Positions 1-10,839 of a stretch of DNA of 64,000 nt are shown here, piece by piece. The translations under genes and the position numbers were made by a program. Under the pieces are notes generated by a model that saw nothing but the letters and a program-made list of their open reading frames with translations, had not been told where the DNA came from and did not search any database. This DNA is from Rosa chinensis (taxonomy: Eukaryota; Streptophyta; Magnoliopsida; Rosales; Rosaceae), in the NCBI RefSeq assembly GCF_002994745.2, contig NC_037094.1, positions 27,440,956-27,504,955 of the forward strand, given 5' to 3'. Within the stretch, counting starts at the first letter, position 1; each line of letters begins with the position of its first letter.

Positions 1-975
1 ATCCAAGAGCCTAGTCAGAACGTGCTATCTATTGAGCAAGCTACTGCTTTTGGAGCAAATCAAGCTAAAGCCATAATTCTCATGACAAGGCACATGAATG
101 ACGCGCTCCAAAGTGAATACCTCAATGAGGAAGACCCAAGAAAGCTATGGGTAGAACTTGAGCAGCGATTTGGCAACGTTCGTGACTCCCTGCTTCCTAA
201 TTTAGAAGTGCGATGGCATGGCCTCCGCTTTTGTGATTTCAAGTATGTGCTTGATTATAACTCGGAAGCTCTTCATATCAAGTCTCTGATGGAGTTTTGT
301 GGCCAAGCCATAACTGATACGATGTTGATCGAGAAGACTCTCTCTACCTTCCCCATCTCTGCCCTGATGATTTCAAAGAATTATCGGATTGATGTGAATG
401 CAGGACGTATCACAAGGTTTCATGAGCTCATTGGCGCCATGAACGTAGCTGAAAAGCACGACAATATTCTTGTGAAGAACTATAATGCTAGACCCGTGGG
501 AACTAAGTCTATTCTAGAGTCTAACTATAGTCGCGCCCCCAAGGGAGGACGCAAGGAGCGAAACCCTAAGAGTAGGGACAATTCTGGACGTTCTAGTCCA
601 TATTCTCGCCCTAAAGAGGAAGGAAATCACCTAGAGAGGCGTGCACAGAACCGTGGAGGTCAACGTATGAAGAGAGAGAGAGGCGGAGCCTCCGACCATA
701 GTGGTAATGCCACCAAGAAAAATGATCATCCAAATCGCACCCCAAAGGAGCCTCGATCAAGGGAGCCTGACCATAATGATGTTTGTTTTCGATGTGGATC
801 AACTGAACATTGGGCCAAAGCATGTAAAGCTCCCCAGAATGTTGCAAACGCATACAAGACGTATCATGAAGCGAGGGAGGCAAATTACATGGAACAAGAA
901 GATCAAGATGGCGATTTCGATCTAAGGGTGGAAAACTACAAGGATCAAGACCCAGAAACTAGCGATTTTGATTAA
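1..975 (+). CDS. gag: copia copy A Gag, 5' partial
   Basis: The frame is open from base 1, so the true start is upstream. The protein has a UBN2/Gag-type N-terminal region (about residues 1-155). A basic Arg/Gly-rich linker follows (about 160-250). One CCHC zinc knuckle lies at 784-825, with pattern C-x2-C-x4-H-x4-C (CFRCGSTEHWAKAC). Gag packages element RNA into cytoplasmic virus-like particles. The visible frame has no stop before its natural end at 973-975 (acidic tail ending DFD). Pol follows in another frame after a 350-bp spacer, so gag and pol are separate cistrons here. Copy B gag (21309-22386) aligns along its length. Confidence 0.9.
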   Translation: MQEPSQNVLSIEQATAFGANQAKAIILMTRHMNDALQSEYLNEEDPRKLWVELEQRFGNVRDSLLPNLEVRWHGLRFCDFKYVLDYNSEALHIKSLMEFCGQAITDTMLIEKTLSTFPISALMISKNYRIDVNAGRITRFHELIGAMNVAEKHDNILVKNYNARPVGTKSILESNYSRAPKGGRKERNPKSRDNSGRSSPYSRPKEEGNHLERRAQNRGGQRMKRERGGASDHSGNATKKNDHPNRTPKEPRSREPDHNDVCFRCGSTEHWAKACKAPQNVANAYKTYHEAREANYMEQEDQDGDFDLRVENYKDQDPETSDFD

Positions 976-1331
976 GTCTTTTTATTTTCCAAGAGATGTA
1001 GGCAATTGCCATATTATTATAGTAGATGCCAATGGTATTAGTCTTTTTTCAAAGAGGTGTACTCAATGTAAGTGTGATGTCTAGGAAGGTTTTGAGATAA
1101 GTGGTACTTAAGTGAGCTTTGCTCCACCGGCATCTCTCTACTCACCTGGTCACATTTGCATTGAAATTACCAAAAGGAGTTAGACGACTACCATTGTTTT
1201 GCATTAGCTAGTTTTTTGGATTAGATTCTTTTTGGTTAAAGAAACGATGATGCAATTCCGTTTGGCTTATTAATAAAAGTTGAGTGCTTTTCTTTATGAC
1301 TCCTTTTTAATTATGAGCTTTTCTTTTAGGA
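976..1331 (+). promoter_or_regulatory. gag-pol spacer with conserved AATAAA
   Basis: This T-rich noncoding spacer separates gag from pol. It holds GGCTTATTAATAAA with AATAAA at 1272-1277, and a T-rich tract ending in AG just before the pol ATG at 1332. The spacer of copy B has the same GGCTTATTAATAAA block (AATAAA 22542-22547). Conservation in two diverged copies suggests a function, such as a short polyadenylated gag mRNA or a splice acceptor for pol. That role is inference. Confidence 0.55.
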
Positions 1332-4300
1332 ATGGATGAACTAAAATGTCTTGCGGATAGTGTGACTACGCACACCATTCTACAACATAGGCAATTATTC
1401 TTAGAGATGTTGCCCACATATTCCTCTATGAGTACGATGGCTGGGCCATCAGGTTTAGTTCAAGGACATGGATTGGCCCAATTCCTATTGCCAAATGGCA
1501 CCTTGATTAAAGTCACTGAAGCTCTCTATGCTCCTAAAGCAAATCGAACCTGATTGAGTTTTAAAGATATAAGAGCCAACGGATTCCATGCGGAAACGCA
1601 TGATGAGAACGGAAAAGAGTTCCTTTGCATTACCTCTAATGATTGCAGATGAAAGCGCATCTTAGAGAAGCTTATGTGTCAATCTAGTGGACTTTATGTC
1701 AATACAATTCGACCAATTGAATCCAATAATGTCATAAGAGAAGATCTCTTGGATTCAGACACATATTGGCTTTGGCATGACCGACTAGGGCATCCTGGTC
1801 GTGATATGATGCTCCGTATACTAAAGACTTCACACGGACATCCATTCTTCAGAGTGAGAAGAAGCAAGAATCGAAAATTGATTCTTGGACTTAGCAAGAC
1901 AGGGACAATTGCAGCTTCTGGCGCTGCAGCCGTCTTGGGGCGCCATAGGGCTGCCCAAGTCCTATGTGATGATGCCATCAATGGCGCCAACCATGAGCAT
2001 GACGCCATGGTTGCCTCTCCTTGTGGCCATGACGCCACACACACCAATTTCCATTGCTCTAATGCCATGATGGGAGATGTAGTCACACATTTTGCTTCTA
2101 ATAGCGCTACAGACGCTCAGGCCCAACCAAAATCCTCATTGGTTTCTTTTAAGGCCCCTCGCTCATTTTGCAAAGCCTGTTCATTTGGGAAATTAGGACC
2201 GAGTCCGTCCTACGCAAAGGATCCCAAAATACTCGTTCCGTTCTTACAGAGAATCCAAGGGGATATCTGTGGACCAATTCAACCATCATGCGGACTTTTT
2301 AAATACTTTATGGTATTGGTTGATGCATCGACACGCTAGTCACATGTCGCGCTGTTGTCCACTTAAAATGCTGCTTATGCTAAACTCCTCGCCCAGATTA
2401 TCCGTCTACGAGCTCACTACCCTGATCATCCTATTAAGTCGATTCGACTTGATAATGCTGGGGAGTTTACATCGAAAACGTTCGATGACTATTGCATGTC
2501 ATTAGGGATTGATGTAGAGCATCAAGTTCCCCATGTTCATACCCAAAATGTTCTCGCAGAAGCTGCTATGAAACGACTACAGATGATAGCACGAACATTG
2601 GTTATGCGCACCAATCTCCCTGTTTCTACTTGGGGATATGCAATATTGCATGCAGCGACGCTAATTCGTCTACGACCCACTGCAACCCAATCTTACTTTG
2701 CGTTACAGCTAGTGACTGGGTACGAGCCTGCTATCTCGCACTTATGCATTTTTGGGTGTGCCATTTATGTGCCTATTATGCCGCCATAGCGTACTAAGAT
2801 GGGCCCACAACGACGAATGGGCATATACGTTGGATATGAATCTCCAACTATCGTCCACTATCTTGAACCCTTGACATGCGATCTTTTTACCGCTAGATTT
2901 GCTGATTGTCACTTTGATGAGACAGTCTTCCCGTCGTTAAGGGGAGATAAGAACACATATGTTCAACAGGAACGACAGGAATTGTCGTAGTCAGTCCCTA
3001 CTATGTCTCATCTCAATCCCCGTACCGCACAGTCTGAACTTGAACTGCGAAGAATAATTGAGCTCCAGAACGTAGCAGACACTCTGCTTGATGCTTTTTT
3101 TGATGTTGCTAAAGTGACGAGATCACACATGCCTGCTGCAAACGTGCCTGCAAGGATTGATGTCCCAAATAATGGACATAACGCCACTCCTGTGACACCA
3201 GGAGATGGCTCCATTGCCTAGCATGGCAATGATGTGGCGTCTACGGCCACAGGTCCCGCAAGGAAGCGCGGTAGACCGATTGGTTCGAAGGATACTCGCC
3301 CTAGAAAGAGAGCAAATGAGGCACAAACAAATCCTTTGATCATTGATACTCAAAATCCATCCCATGAGAATGTTCCGGATTATGGTTATGTCTAAGAGAC
3401 ATCATTGGGGGATGCCTCAATGTCAGAACCTATCCCTGAGAACGTAGAGATCTCTGTTAATTACACTAGTGTACATGGGACGTGGGAAAGAAACTCCATC
3501 ATCATTGATGATGTATTCGCGTATTCAGTGGCACGTGAGATAATTGAGACCAATGACATCGAACCACGCTCCGTTGATGAATGCCAACGTAGAGTTGACT
3601 GGCCAAAATGGAAAGATGTGATCCAGGTAGAACTTGATTCTCTAGTGAAAAGAAAAGTATTTGGCAATGTTATACCAATACTGCCCAACACCAAACCGGT
3701 TGGTCATAAATGGGTATTCGTTAGAAAGAGTAATGAGAAAAACGAGATTGTAAGGTACAAAGCTCGCCTTGTGGCGCAAGGTTTCTCACAACGCCCTGGA
3801 ATCGACTACGAGGAAACCTATTCTCCCGTAATGGACGTCATAACGTTCCGCTACCTTGTCAGTTTGGTAGTTTCTGAAAAACTAAACATGCAGCTTATGG
3901 ATGTGGTTATAGCGTATCTATATGGGGATCTAGATACGGAGATATACATGAAGATTCCTGATGGAATTCAATTACCCAAGTCAAGTGGATCCAAACCACG
4001 GAGCGCGTTTGCGATTAGATTGAAACGCTCACTATATGGATTGAAACAATCCGGATGGATGTGGCATAACCGTCTAAGTGACTACTTGATTGGAAAGAGA
4101 TATGTCAACAATGAACTATGCCTATGTGTGTTCATAAAAAGGACAAGTTCCGGATTTGCAATAGTGGCGGTTTATGTTGATGACATGAACATAATTGGCA
4201 CCCTTAAAGAGTTCAGGGAAACAGCTGAACACTTGAAATCCGAGTTTGAGATGAAAGATCTTGGGAAAACATGGTTTTGCCTCTGTTTAGAACTTGAGCA

Positions 4301-5237
4301 CCGTAGAGATGGTATCCTGATTCATCAATCAGCTTATACCCAAAAGATGCTTAGGCGTTTCAACACTGACAAAATTAAGCCTTCAAGCACCCCAATGGTC
4401 GTCCATAGTCTTAATCCAAAGAAGGATCCATTCCATCCAAAAGATGACGACGAAGAAGTGCTAGAGGTAGAAGTGCCCTAGCTAAGTGCAATAGGCGCAT
4501 TATTGTACTTAGCACTATGCACAAGACCGGATATCTCATTCGCTGTGAACTTGCTAGCTAGATATAGCTATGCGCTAACACGACGCCATTGGACTAGTGT
4601 TAAAGATATCTTTCGGTACCTAAGTGGTACGATTGATATGGGCTTGTTCTATCCCTACAGAGAGACGATGGATTCGGACCCATCAAGTGCCAGGGACACC
4701 ACACAGGGTGGACTACGTTCCCTCTCCCCATCCCAAAACGATATAAGTGTTTTGGAAGGTTTTGCTGATGCTAGGTACCTCTCTGATCCACACAAAAGTC
4801 GCTCCCAAACTGGTTATGTTTTCACCATGGGAAAGACCGTGATATCTTGGAGGTCTACAAAGCAGACCTTAGTCGTTACCTCTTCGAATCATGCAGAGAT
4901 TATTGCTCTTCACGAAGCAGTTCGTGAATGTATATGGTTTAGGTCCATAGTTACGCATGTTCAAAGCAATTGTGGTCTGAAGTCTACCACAGATGAGCCA
5001 ACAAGCATTTATGAGGATAATGCTGCTTGCATTGAACAAATGAAGCAAGGCTACATCAAATGCAACAACACCAAACACATATTGCCTAAATTCTTCTACA
5101 ATCAACAACAACAGAAGCTCTTTAAGATCAAAGTGAACCAGGTTCGATCTGAGGACAATGTGGCAGACTTGTTTACTAAGTCATTGCCCAAATCCATGTT
5201 CGAGAAACATGTGGCAAGAATTGGCTTGCGGAAATAA
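1332..5237 (+). pseudogene. pol: copia copy A Pol polyprotein, nine in-frame stops
   Basis: One reading frame runs from ATG 1332 to TAA 5235-5237 without a shift. Nine internal stops lie at 1551, 1650, 2337, 2364, 2787, 2988, 3219, 3393 and 4479. Domain order: protease with a DSVTTHT active-site-like motif (about 1356-1376). GAG-pre-integrase zinc motif with HDRLGHPG and CKAC (about 1770-2190). Integrase core with GDICGP, DNAGEF and a glutamate after HTQN (about 2260-2570). Reverse transcriptase with YVDDM (about 4170). RNase H with an FADA motif, NHAEIIAL and YEDNAA (about 4760-5030). The family copies RNA to cDNA and integrates it. Stops without indels suggest point-mutation decay. Confidence 0.92.
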
Positions 5238-5262
5238 TCAGAACTCCCATGATTGTAGTCAT

Positions 5263-5444
5263 CAGGGGGAGGCGCAGACATCAGGGGGAGATGTCTACAT
5301 GTTTGTCTCGAATAGTGAAGGGTGTGTTGTGCTCTTTTTTCCCTTCGACCGAGGTTATTTTTTTCCCACTGGGTTTTTGTTACTCGGCAAGGTTTTTAAT
5401 GAGGCAACGAGAGAAGCACTGCGTTTGGGCAACACAAGGGGGAG
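5263..5444 (+). other. polypurine tracts and 3' untranslated region, copy A
   Basis: Two ATCAGGGGGAG repeats (about 5263-5290) precede the tract CAAGGGGGAG at 5435-5444, which directly abuts the LTR. The same double ATCAGGGGGAG layout occurs in copies B and C. The final tract is the expected primer for plus-strand cDNA. Confidence 0.8.
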
Positions 5445-5662
5445 TGTTCAAGTAAACCCTAATTTGTGTTTGGCCCAAACTCTAGGTTACTTGCTCTAGT
5501 GATAATAGAGTTAAATTAGAAGGATCTAGATTCCTATTCAATGTACGATTACTTTCCTTGTATGATTGAGATTCTTTGCATTGTAATCCTCTATATAAAG
5601 AGGCCCCTATTATCAATGAGAACACACAGCGAATTTCTCTCAATTTCTGATTCCCTAAAACA
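5445..5662 (+). repeat. 3' LTR of copia copy A
   Basis: The LTR starts TGTTCAAG straight after the polypurine tract and ends CTAAAACA, giving the canonical TG...CA. A TATA box (CTATATAAAG) lies at 5591-5600. Length is about 218 bp, similar to copy B (208-213 bp). It supplies promoter and polyadenylation signals. The right edge is inferred from the CA. Confidence 0.8.
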
Positions 5663-6640
5663 AGACGGTAATTATCACAAAAGGTTACTCAAAAGAAAAA
5701 GGATTATAGATTTTAATTTTAATTTTTAATTTTTTTAAACAAAATAAGTTGCAATATTGCTGGCATGATTGACCAGAAAAGATAAGAATTTAATCCATCT
5801 AAAAGGTCGCGGGATTCAAATTACAATAAATAATAAACAAGGGGGAGTGTTCAAGATATAAAGACAAATTATAAAGACAAATACTCAAAATATAAAGACA
5901 AATTATTGCATTCATACAATCAATACAATAAATCAATAGGCTATTGTGGTTTAGAACTTTAGATGAAACAAGAAATATAATCGAAGTACTTACATGTTTA
6001 GGGCAGCAAAAGAGAAGAATACCATGCCCTAAGGAAATATTGGAAGAGGAAAGGGACGTGTGTCTTCACATGTTATTTTATTTTATTTTTTCTGGTAGTT
6101 TCTACCCAACGATGAAGTTCCCGGCCAAGTCATTAAAAAAGTTATAATGCCCAGCGTGTCCCTTTCTTTCTATTTGCAATCTACCCCTTCTAAACTAGAA
6201 AAAAAAAAGATTTTGCCCTTTTCTTCATCCTCTGTTGAAAAGCAGAAGTTCCAAGCAACTATGGCTCACCGCTATCCAGAAAAGCTGAGGTTGGGCAATT
6301 GCACAACCTCGCTCTCACATGAATCCGCCCCTGCTGATATATGATAAAGAAGTCTTTCAACTTTATGGGACAATGCATTATATATGCAAATTTCTTTATA
6401 ATCAAATTTCGGTGAATTGTAGGTTTTCTGCAAAAGACTTGGCAAGTTAGATCCAAGACAAGAATGTTGTAGTTCCACATGTATTGATTGTTGGCACCAT
6501 TGTCTGAAATATGTGCAATGTCTTAAGAATAACAAGGTAAAGAATATAAGTTACAACTCGCTATTGAAGTCGTTGTCGTCAAATCTTAGGAATGGTCAGA
6601 AGATTGGAAAAGACTTTGGTGTGTTAATGCACCCATGCGT
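5663..6640. other. noncoding stretch with second LTR-start fragment
   Basis: No convincing gene. At 5838-5853 the sequence CAAGGGGGAGTGTTCAAG repeats the polypurine tract and LTR start of copy A, then diverges into three copies of ATAAAGACAAAT (about 5857-5905). This looks like the truncated end of another copia element. The rest is AT-rich with no recognised motif, and short open frames here lack coding character. Confidence 0.5.
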
Positions 6641-6759
6641 GATCTACGTGGCAAGCAATTACTGGTACGCCTGGATAGTAGGCTCTGCAGGTGCAACTGG
6701 TTACCTGAAGATCCGGTCAGATTCCAGTCATCTGACCGTTTGGAGTATTTGAAAATAGA

Positions 6760-6905
6760 AACCAAAGTGACCGTTTGGCTCGACTTCTCTGTTCTCTCTC
6801 TTGCCCATCTCTTTCTGTTATCTCTTGCCCATCTCTCTCTGTTCTCTTTCTTCCCCATCTCTCTCTGGCTCGACTTCTCTGTTATCTCTCTTCCCTCATT
6901 TATCC
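6760..6905 (+). repeat. CT-rich repeats upstream of the FAR1 transposase
   Basis: Four imperfect repeats of the type CTCTTGCCCATCTCT and GGCTCGACTTCTCTGTT form a pyrimidine-rich leader ending about 25 bp before the transposase ATG. This is probably 5' UTR of the MULE gene. Its translated frames are low complexity. Confidence 0.5.
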
Positions 6906-6930
6906 TCATTTATCTGAGATTGAAGCATCG

Positions 6931-9258
6931 ATGGACAACACAACAAAGGGTTGCAACAAGGAAGGGACTCGAGCTGATGAAACACGAACTAATGATGAAG
7001 TGTTCAACGATGTCCCAGACTACAAAAGATTGAAGGTTGAAGACATGAAGGCTACGATGTTTAAGATAGTAAAGGACGCGGAGAGGTTCTATTCTGCCTA
7101 TTCCTTGGCACTTGGCTTTGGATTTTGGAAGGATACCAAAGGAGAGGCTGAAGGTATGATACGGAAGAGACAATGGCTTTGCAACAAGCAAGGGACTCGA
7201 GTAAAAAGTGGTTCGTACTGGACGGAAGGGGTCGTACTCCTCCGAGAATTACAAGGGTAAATTGCAAGGCTAAATTCAGGGTCAATTACAACGAGCTTGT
7301 GGGAGCTTATGTGGTGAAAGCCTTTGTTCCAGAGCATTCTCACGAGTTAGCAACTGGAAACCAGACTGCCTTCATTCGTTCGCATCGAAATGTCGGCAAA
7401 TCAGACTTGGCCTGTGCAAATACAATGTCTAAAGTGTCAATCAGACCTTGCCATATGTATGAGTACATGGTGGAGCAGGCGGGTGGATATAAGACAGTGG
7501 GATTTATTGAGAAGGACCGGTACAACAAGCTTGACCAACAACGGCACACCACTTCCTTCGAGAGTGACTCCGAAGGCGCACTTGCCTACATGAATGCTCT
7601 GGCAGCACAAGATCCATACTTCTACTATAGGTTCAATATAGATATAGAAGACAGGTTAGCAAACATGTTTTGGCGAGATGGGCATACATTTGTTGATTTT
7701 ATGTGTTACGGGGATGTGCTGATCTTTGATAGCACATACAAAACCAATGTTTACAAAAAGTCATTGGTTTTGTTTGTTGGGTCAAACAATCATCGGGAAA
7801 GTATTTTGTTGGGTGCTGCTCTTCTTGTCGATGAAACGGTGGAGACATACACTTAGCTTTTGCGTTCATTTTTGGATGCAATGAATAGGAAGAGGCCAAT
7901 AGTTGTACTCATAGATGGAGATGAAACCATGCGTAGTGCAATTGAAGACGTGATGCCACAAGCAAAGCACCGTCTTTGTGCTTGGTACCTTTCCCAAAAT
8001 GCCAACACTAATTTGAAGTGCGACAAAAAGTTGAAAGCTTTTAACAGGTGCATGAGAAAATTCCAAACTGTGGAGCAGTTCGAAGTAATATGGCACGACA
8101 TGGTGGAGAAATTCGATCTCCACAACAGTTTCTGGATCAACATGATGAATGAGAAATGAGACAAGTGGGCTCAAGCATTTTTCAGGAACCATTTTATGGC
8201 TGGCATGAGAAGCACGCAGAGGTGTGAGGGCATGAATAGGTTCATCAAAGACTCTATTAGGAGTGACATGAAACTGGTAGAAGTCATTCTGAGGATGGAC
8301 CGAGCAGTCGTGAGATTGAGCAACAATCAAGTAAGGGATGACTTTAACACTATGAACTCAACCCCTGTTCTTGAAACTCAGCTGAAAGACTTGGAGAATC
8401 ATGTAGCTTCTATATACACATATGATGTGTTTAAGTGGATTAGGAAGGAGATCAGGAAGGAGAGCCAAGCCACACTACGACAGGGACCATAGTACTTTGA
8501 AGACGGGCACCGTGTTTGCACAATGTCAGCTTACAAGTAGTCCGATTTTGAGCACAAGGTAGCTAGTTTACAACCATAGGAAAAACACTGAAAGTGTAGC
8601 AGACCCGATCATGGTATGTTCTTGTAACATGTTTCAGTATAGGAGAGTCTCATGTCGTCACATGTTAACAGTGATGAAACACAAACACATCAATGAGATT
8701 CCAAAGTCACTGATTGTGAAGAGATGGTCGAAGTCTGCTAGAGATGTGTGTTCAATCAAATATCCAGAACAAGATATTTCCAAAGAAGCCCTGGAAGTTA
8801 GTAGGTATGTTGCTGTGAGTGCTGATTGCAACCAAATGTGTTTTTATGCTTCGAAGACGGAAGTAGGGTACAACATGTTGAAGAGAGAGATAAATAGACT
8901 GACAGCAATAATGGAAGGGTTGTCGAGAGACTGTGAACAGGTTCAAAGTATAGCTACACCAAAGAGTAAAGGTTGTGTTTTAAGAGATCCTATCACCGCT
9001 AAGACCAAAGGCAGAGAAGCCAAAAGTGACAAAAAGTATGAGCCATCCAAACGACCGATTACTTGTAGTTATTGCAAAGGTCCTGGCCACAATACTCAGA
9101 CATGTGGAGATAGGAAGGAGGAAGAAGCTGAGAAAAGAGGCGGTGAAGGAAGCAATGCTCCTTGGAATGCAACACCTGTGAAAAGATCCATTCATTGTAG
9201 TAGATGCAAAGGTGTTGGGCACACATATCATACATGCAAAAAGGTGACCTCATTGTGA
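6931..9258 (+). pseudogene. FAR1-type Mutator transposase, broken
   Basis: ATG 6931 starts a FAR1 DNA-binding domain (about 7070-7370; cysteines in QWLCNKQG and RVNCKAKF, histidines in PEHSHELA). The MULE catalytic domain follows, with acidic residues in IFDSTYKTN (about 7725), VLIDGDETMRSAI (about 7905) and RCEGMNRF (about 8225). A SWIM zinc finger lies at about 8615-8665 (CSCNMFQ...CRHM). Two CCHC knuckles lie near 9064 and 9199 (CSYCKGPGHNTQTC, CSRCKGVGHTYHTC). A frameshift near 7200 and stops at 7854-7856, 8157-8159, 8490-8492 and in 8535-8600 break it. Family role: cut-and-paste transposition; domesticated relatives are FHY3/FAR1 regulators. The stops and nearby Ulp1 gene argue for a dead transposon. 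Confidence 0.88.
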
Positions 9259-10070
9259 AGTAGTGAGTAGAGATTGTGATAACGATATTGTGCCAGTCTC
9301 AGTTCTAGTTGCAGATAGTAGTGAGTAGAGATTGTGATAATGATCTTGTGCCAATCTTAGTGCTAGTTGCAGGTCAAGTTCACCTGACATTTGTAGTGAT
9401 TTTGCAGTAGTGCCAATCTTATGGGTTATTGTATGGTCTACTAGTCAAAGTATTCATGTCTCACAAATCGTGTAGCCATTTTTTTTTTTAAAATGGAACA
9501 ATTTCCGAGCTACTAGTTGCTATCACGTGGTCTACTTATTAATCAATACACTTATGGAAAGAGATGTAAACTAGGTTACCTCTATGTTTTTGGAGCAAAT
9601 ACATATACACACTTAAACTCAGTGGTCTACTTGTTTATCATAACTGTATTGAAAAAAAGGTAAATAATTTAATCCTTTGTGTACATCTTGTACTAATGTG
9701 GGGGCAACAAAATGTACCCAATCCCCCATTGACACGTAGAGTGATGTGGGCCAAAGGTAATGACCCTACATACTAATTAATGTCAGTGGTCTACTTGGAG
9801 ACTGATAGTGATCTTAGAAAAAAGGTAAACATCAGAGTTAGGTCTATTTGTAAGCTTAATGGTAAATTGGAAAATAATTGAACATACTTCAGTGAGGGCT
9901 TAGAGGTGGAGTTATTCTATTGTAATAAGGAAATCAATATACATCATATGACATTATGTAAGAGATGATGTAATAGCTAACTTGCATTGATTTATAATTC
10001 CAACATAGTGGTGATAATTTTTGTCATAATACGACATAAAACGTACCATATCCCATGACAGATCATAGCA
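9259..10070. other. noncoding MULE interior with GGTCTACTTG motifs
   Basis: No gene seen. The motif (G)GTCTACTT(G) appears near 9530, 9604 and 9789, and again at 11167 and several times in 12196-13600. Two near-identical stretches around AGTAGTGAGTAGAGATTGTG lie near 9260 and 9317. Such scattered motifs could be transposase-binding sites, which is inference. Confidence 0.45.
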
Positions 10071-10570
10071 AATATGGATCATCAAGCACAAGGCACCTAT
10101 TTACAAGGCACCTCCTACTTGTAAATAGTTTGCCTCTATGGTCACTAATGAAGATCCACTATGTCAATCAATTGATTTGGCCCATTTAGGGATTAGGATC
10201 AAGGGATAAGTTGATTTCCTACTTGTAAAGGGTTTGCCTCTAGGTGTCACAATGAATCTTCATTAATGTTGATCTATATGCCCCTTCTAGTTTAGGATTA
10301 TGATTTAGGATCTTGAAGGACAAGTATCCTCCTACTTGTAATGGGTTTGCCTCTAGAAGTCATGTCTAAAGATTCATTATGCTATGGTCCATTATTTTGT
10401 TCCTTACGGTTTTAGGATCATCAAGAACAAGTGACCTCCTACTTGTAAAGGGTTTGCCCATAGATTTTGGGTTTTAGGATCATCATGAAGATTCATTATG
10501 TTGATCAATTATATAGTCCATTATAGGATAGGATTTAGGGTTTAGGATCATCAAACACAAATGACCTTTA
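10070..10570 (+). repeat. tandem array of a ~107-bp unit, about 4-5 copies
   Basis: CCTACTTGTAAAGGGTTTGCC-like cores start at 10115, 10218, 10331 and 10438 (spacing 103, 113, 107). Each is followed by a GATTCATTATG-like block and by TTAGGATCATCAAG with ACAAGT. A fifth partial unit ends with the copy of GGATCATCAA near 10546. The units are diverged, so the array is old. It lies in the MULE interior, with no coding capacity. Confidence 0.8.
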
Positions 10571-10839
10571 TGGTATAGGGTTTAGGGTTGACACTTGAGG
10601 GAAAACCCTAAATTGCCCAAAACCACAATTCCCATTCCGGGCAAACTAAAAGTCAAACCTACAAACCACAAAGACCCTGGTCAAACCCATAAATATCCAA
10701 AATGACGTTCAAATAGTACAAAACGCTGGGCAACACAGCCCCTTTTTTTTGGCGGAAAACCAAGGCGGCAAAGCAAAATTTTGAAATTTTGCCATCGAAA
10801 TTTTGAAACCAAGGCGGAAAAGCACCTTAAATCCTATTG

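Larger units (their letters stand above)
1..5662 (+). mobile_element. Ty1/copia retrotransposon copy A, left end outside window
   Basis: The order gag, protease, integrase, reverse transcriptase, RNase H, polypurine tract, LTR is that of Ty1/copia. The 5' LTR and gag start lie left of the window. The right end is the CA of the 3' LTR. Coding order and short LTR match copies B (19013-26709) and C (13016-13526), but the LTR sequences differ clearly, so these are related subfamilies. The element is dead, because pol has nine in-frame stops. A target-site duplication cannot be tested from this window. Confidence 0.93.

Noticed and set aside
6931..9258. domesticated FAR1/FHY3 host gene
   Set aside because: A frameshift and several stops, plus the adjoining Ulp1 gene and repeats, fit a dead transposon better.
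10070..10570. array with regular spacing, as in CRISPR
   Set aside because: Units are diverged ~107-bp tandem repeats in plant DNA, not identical short repeats with unique spacers.
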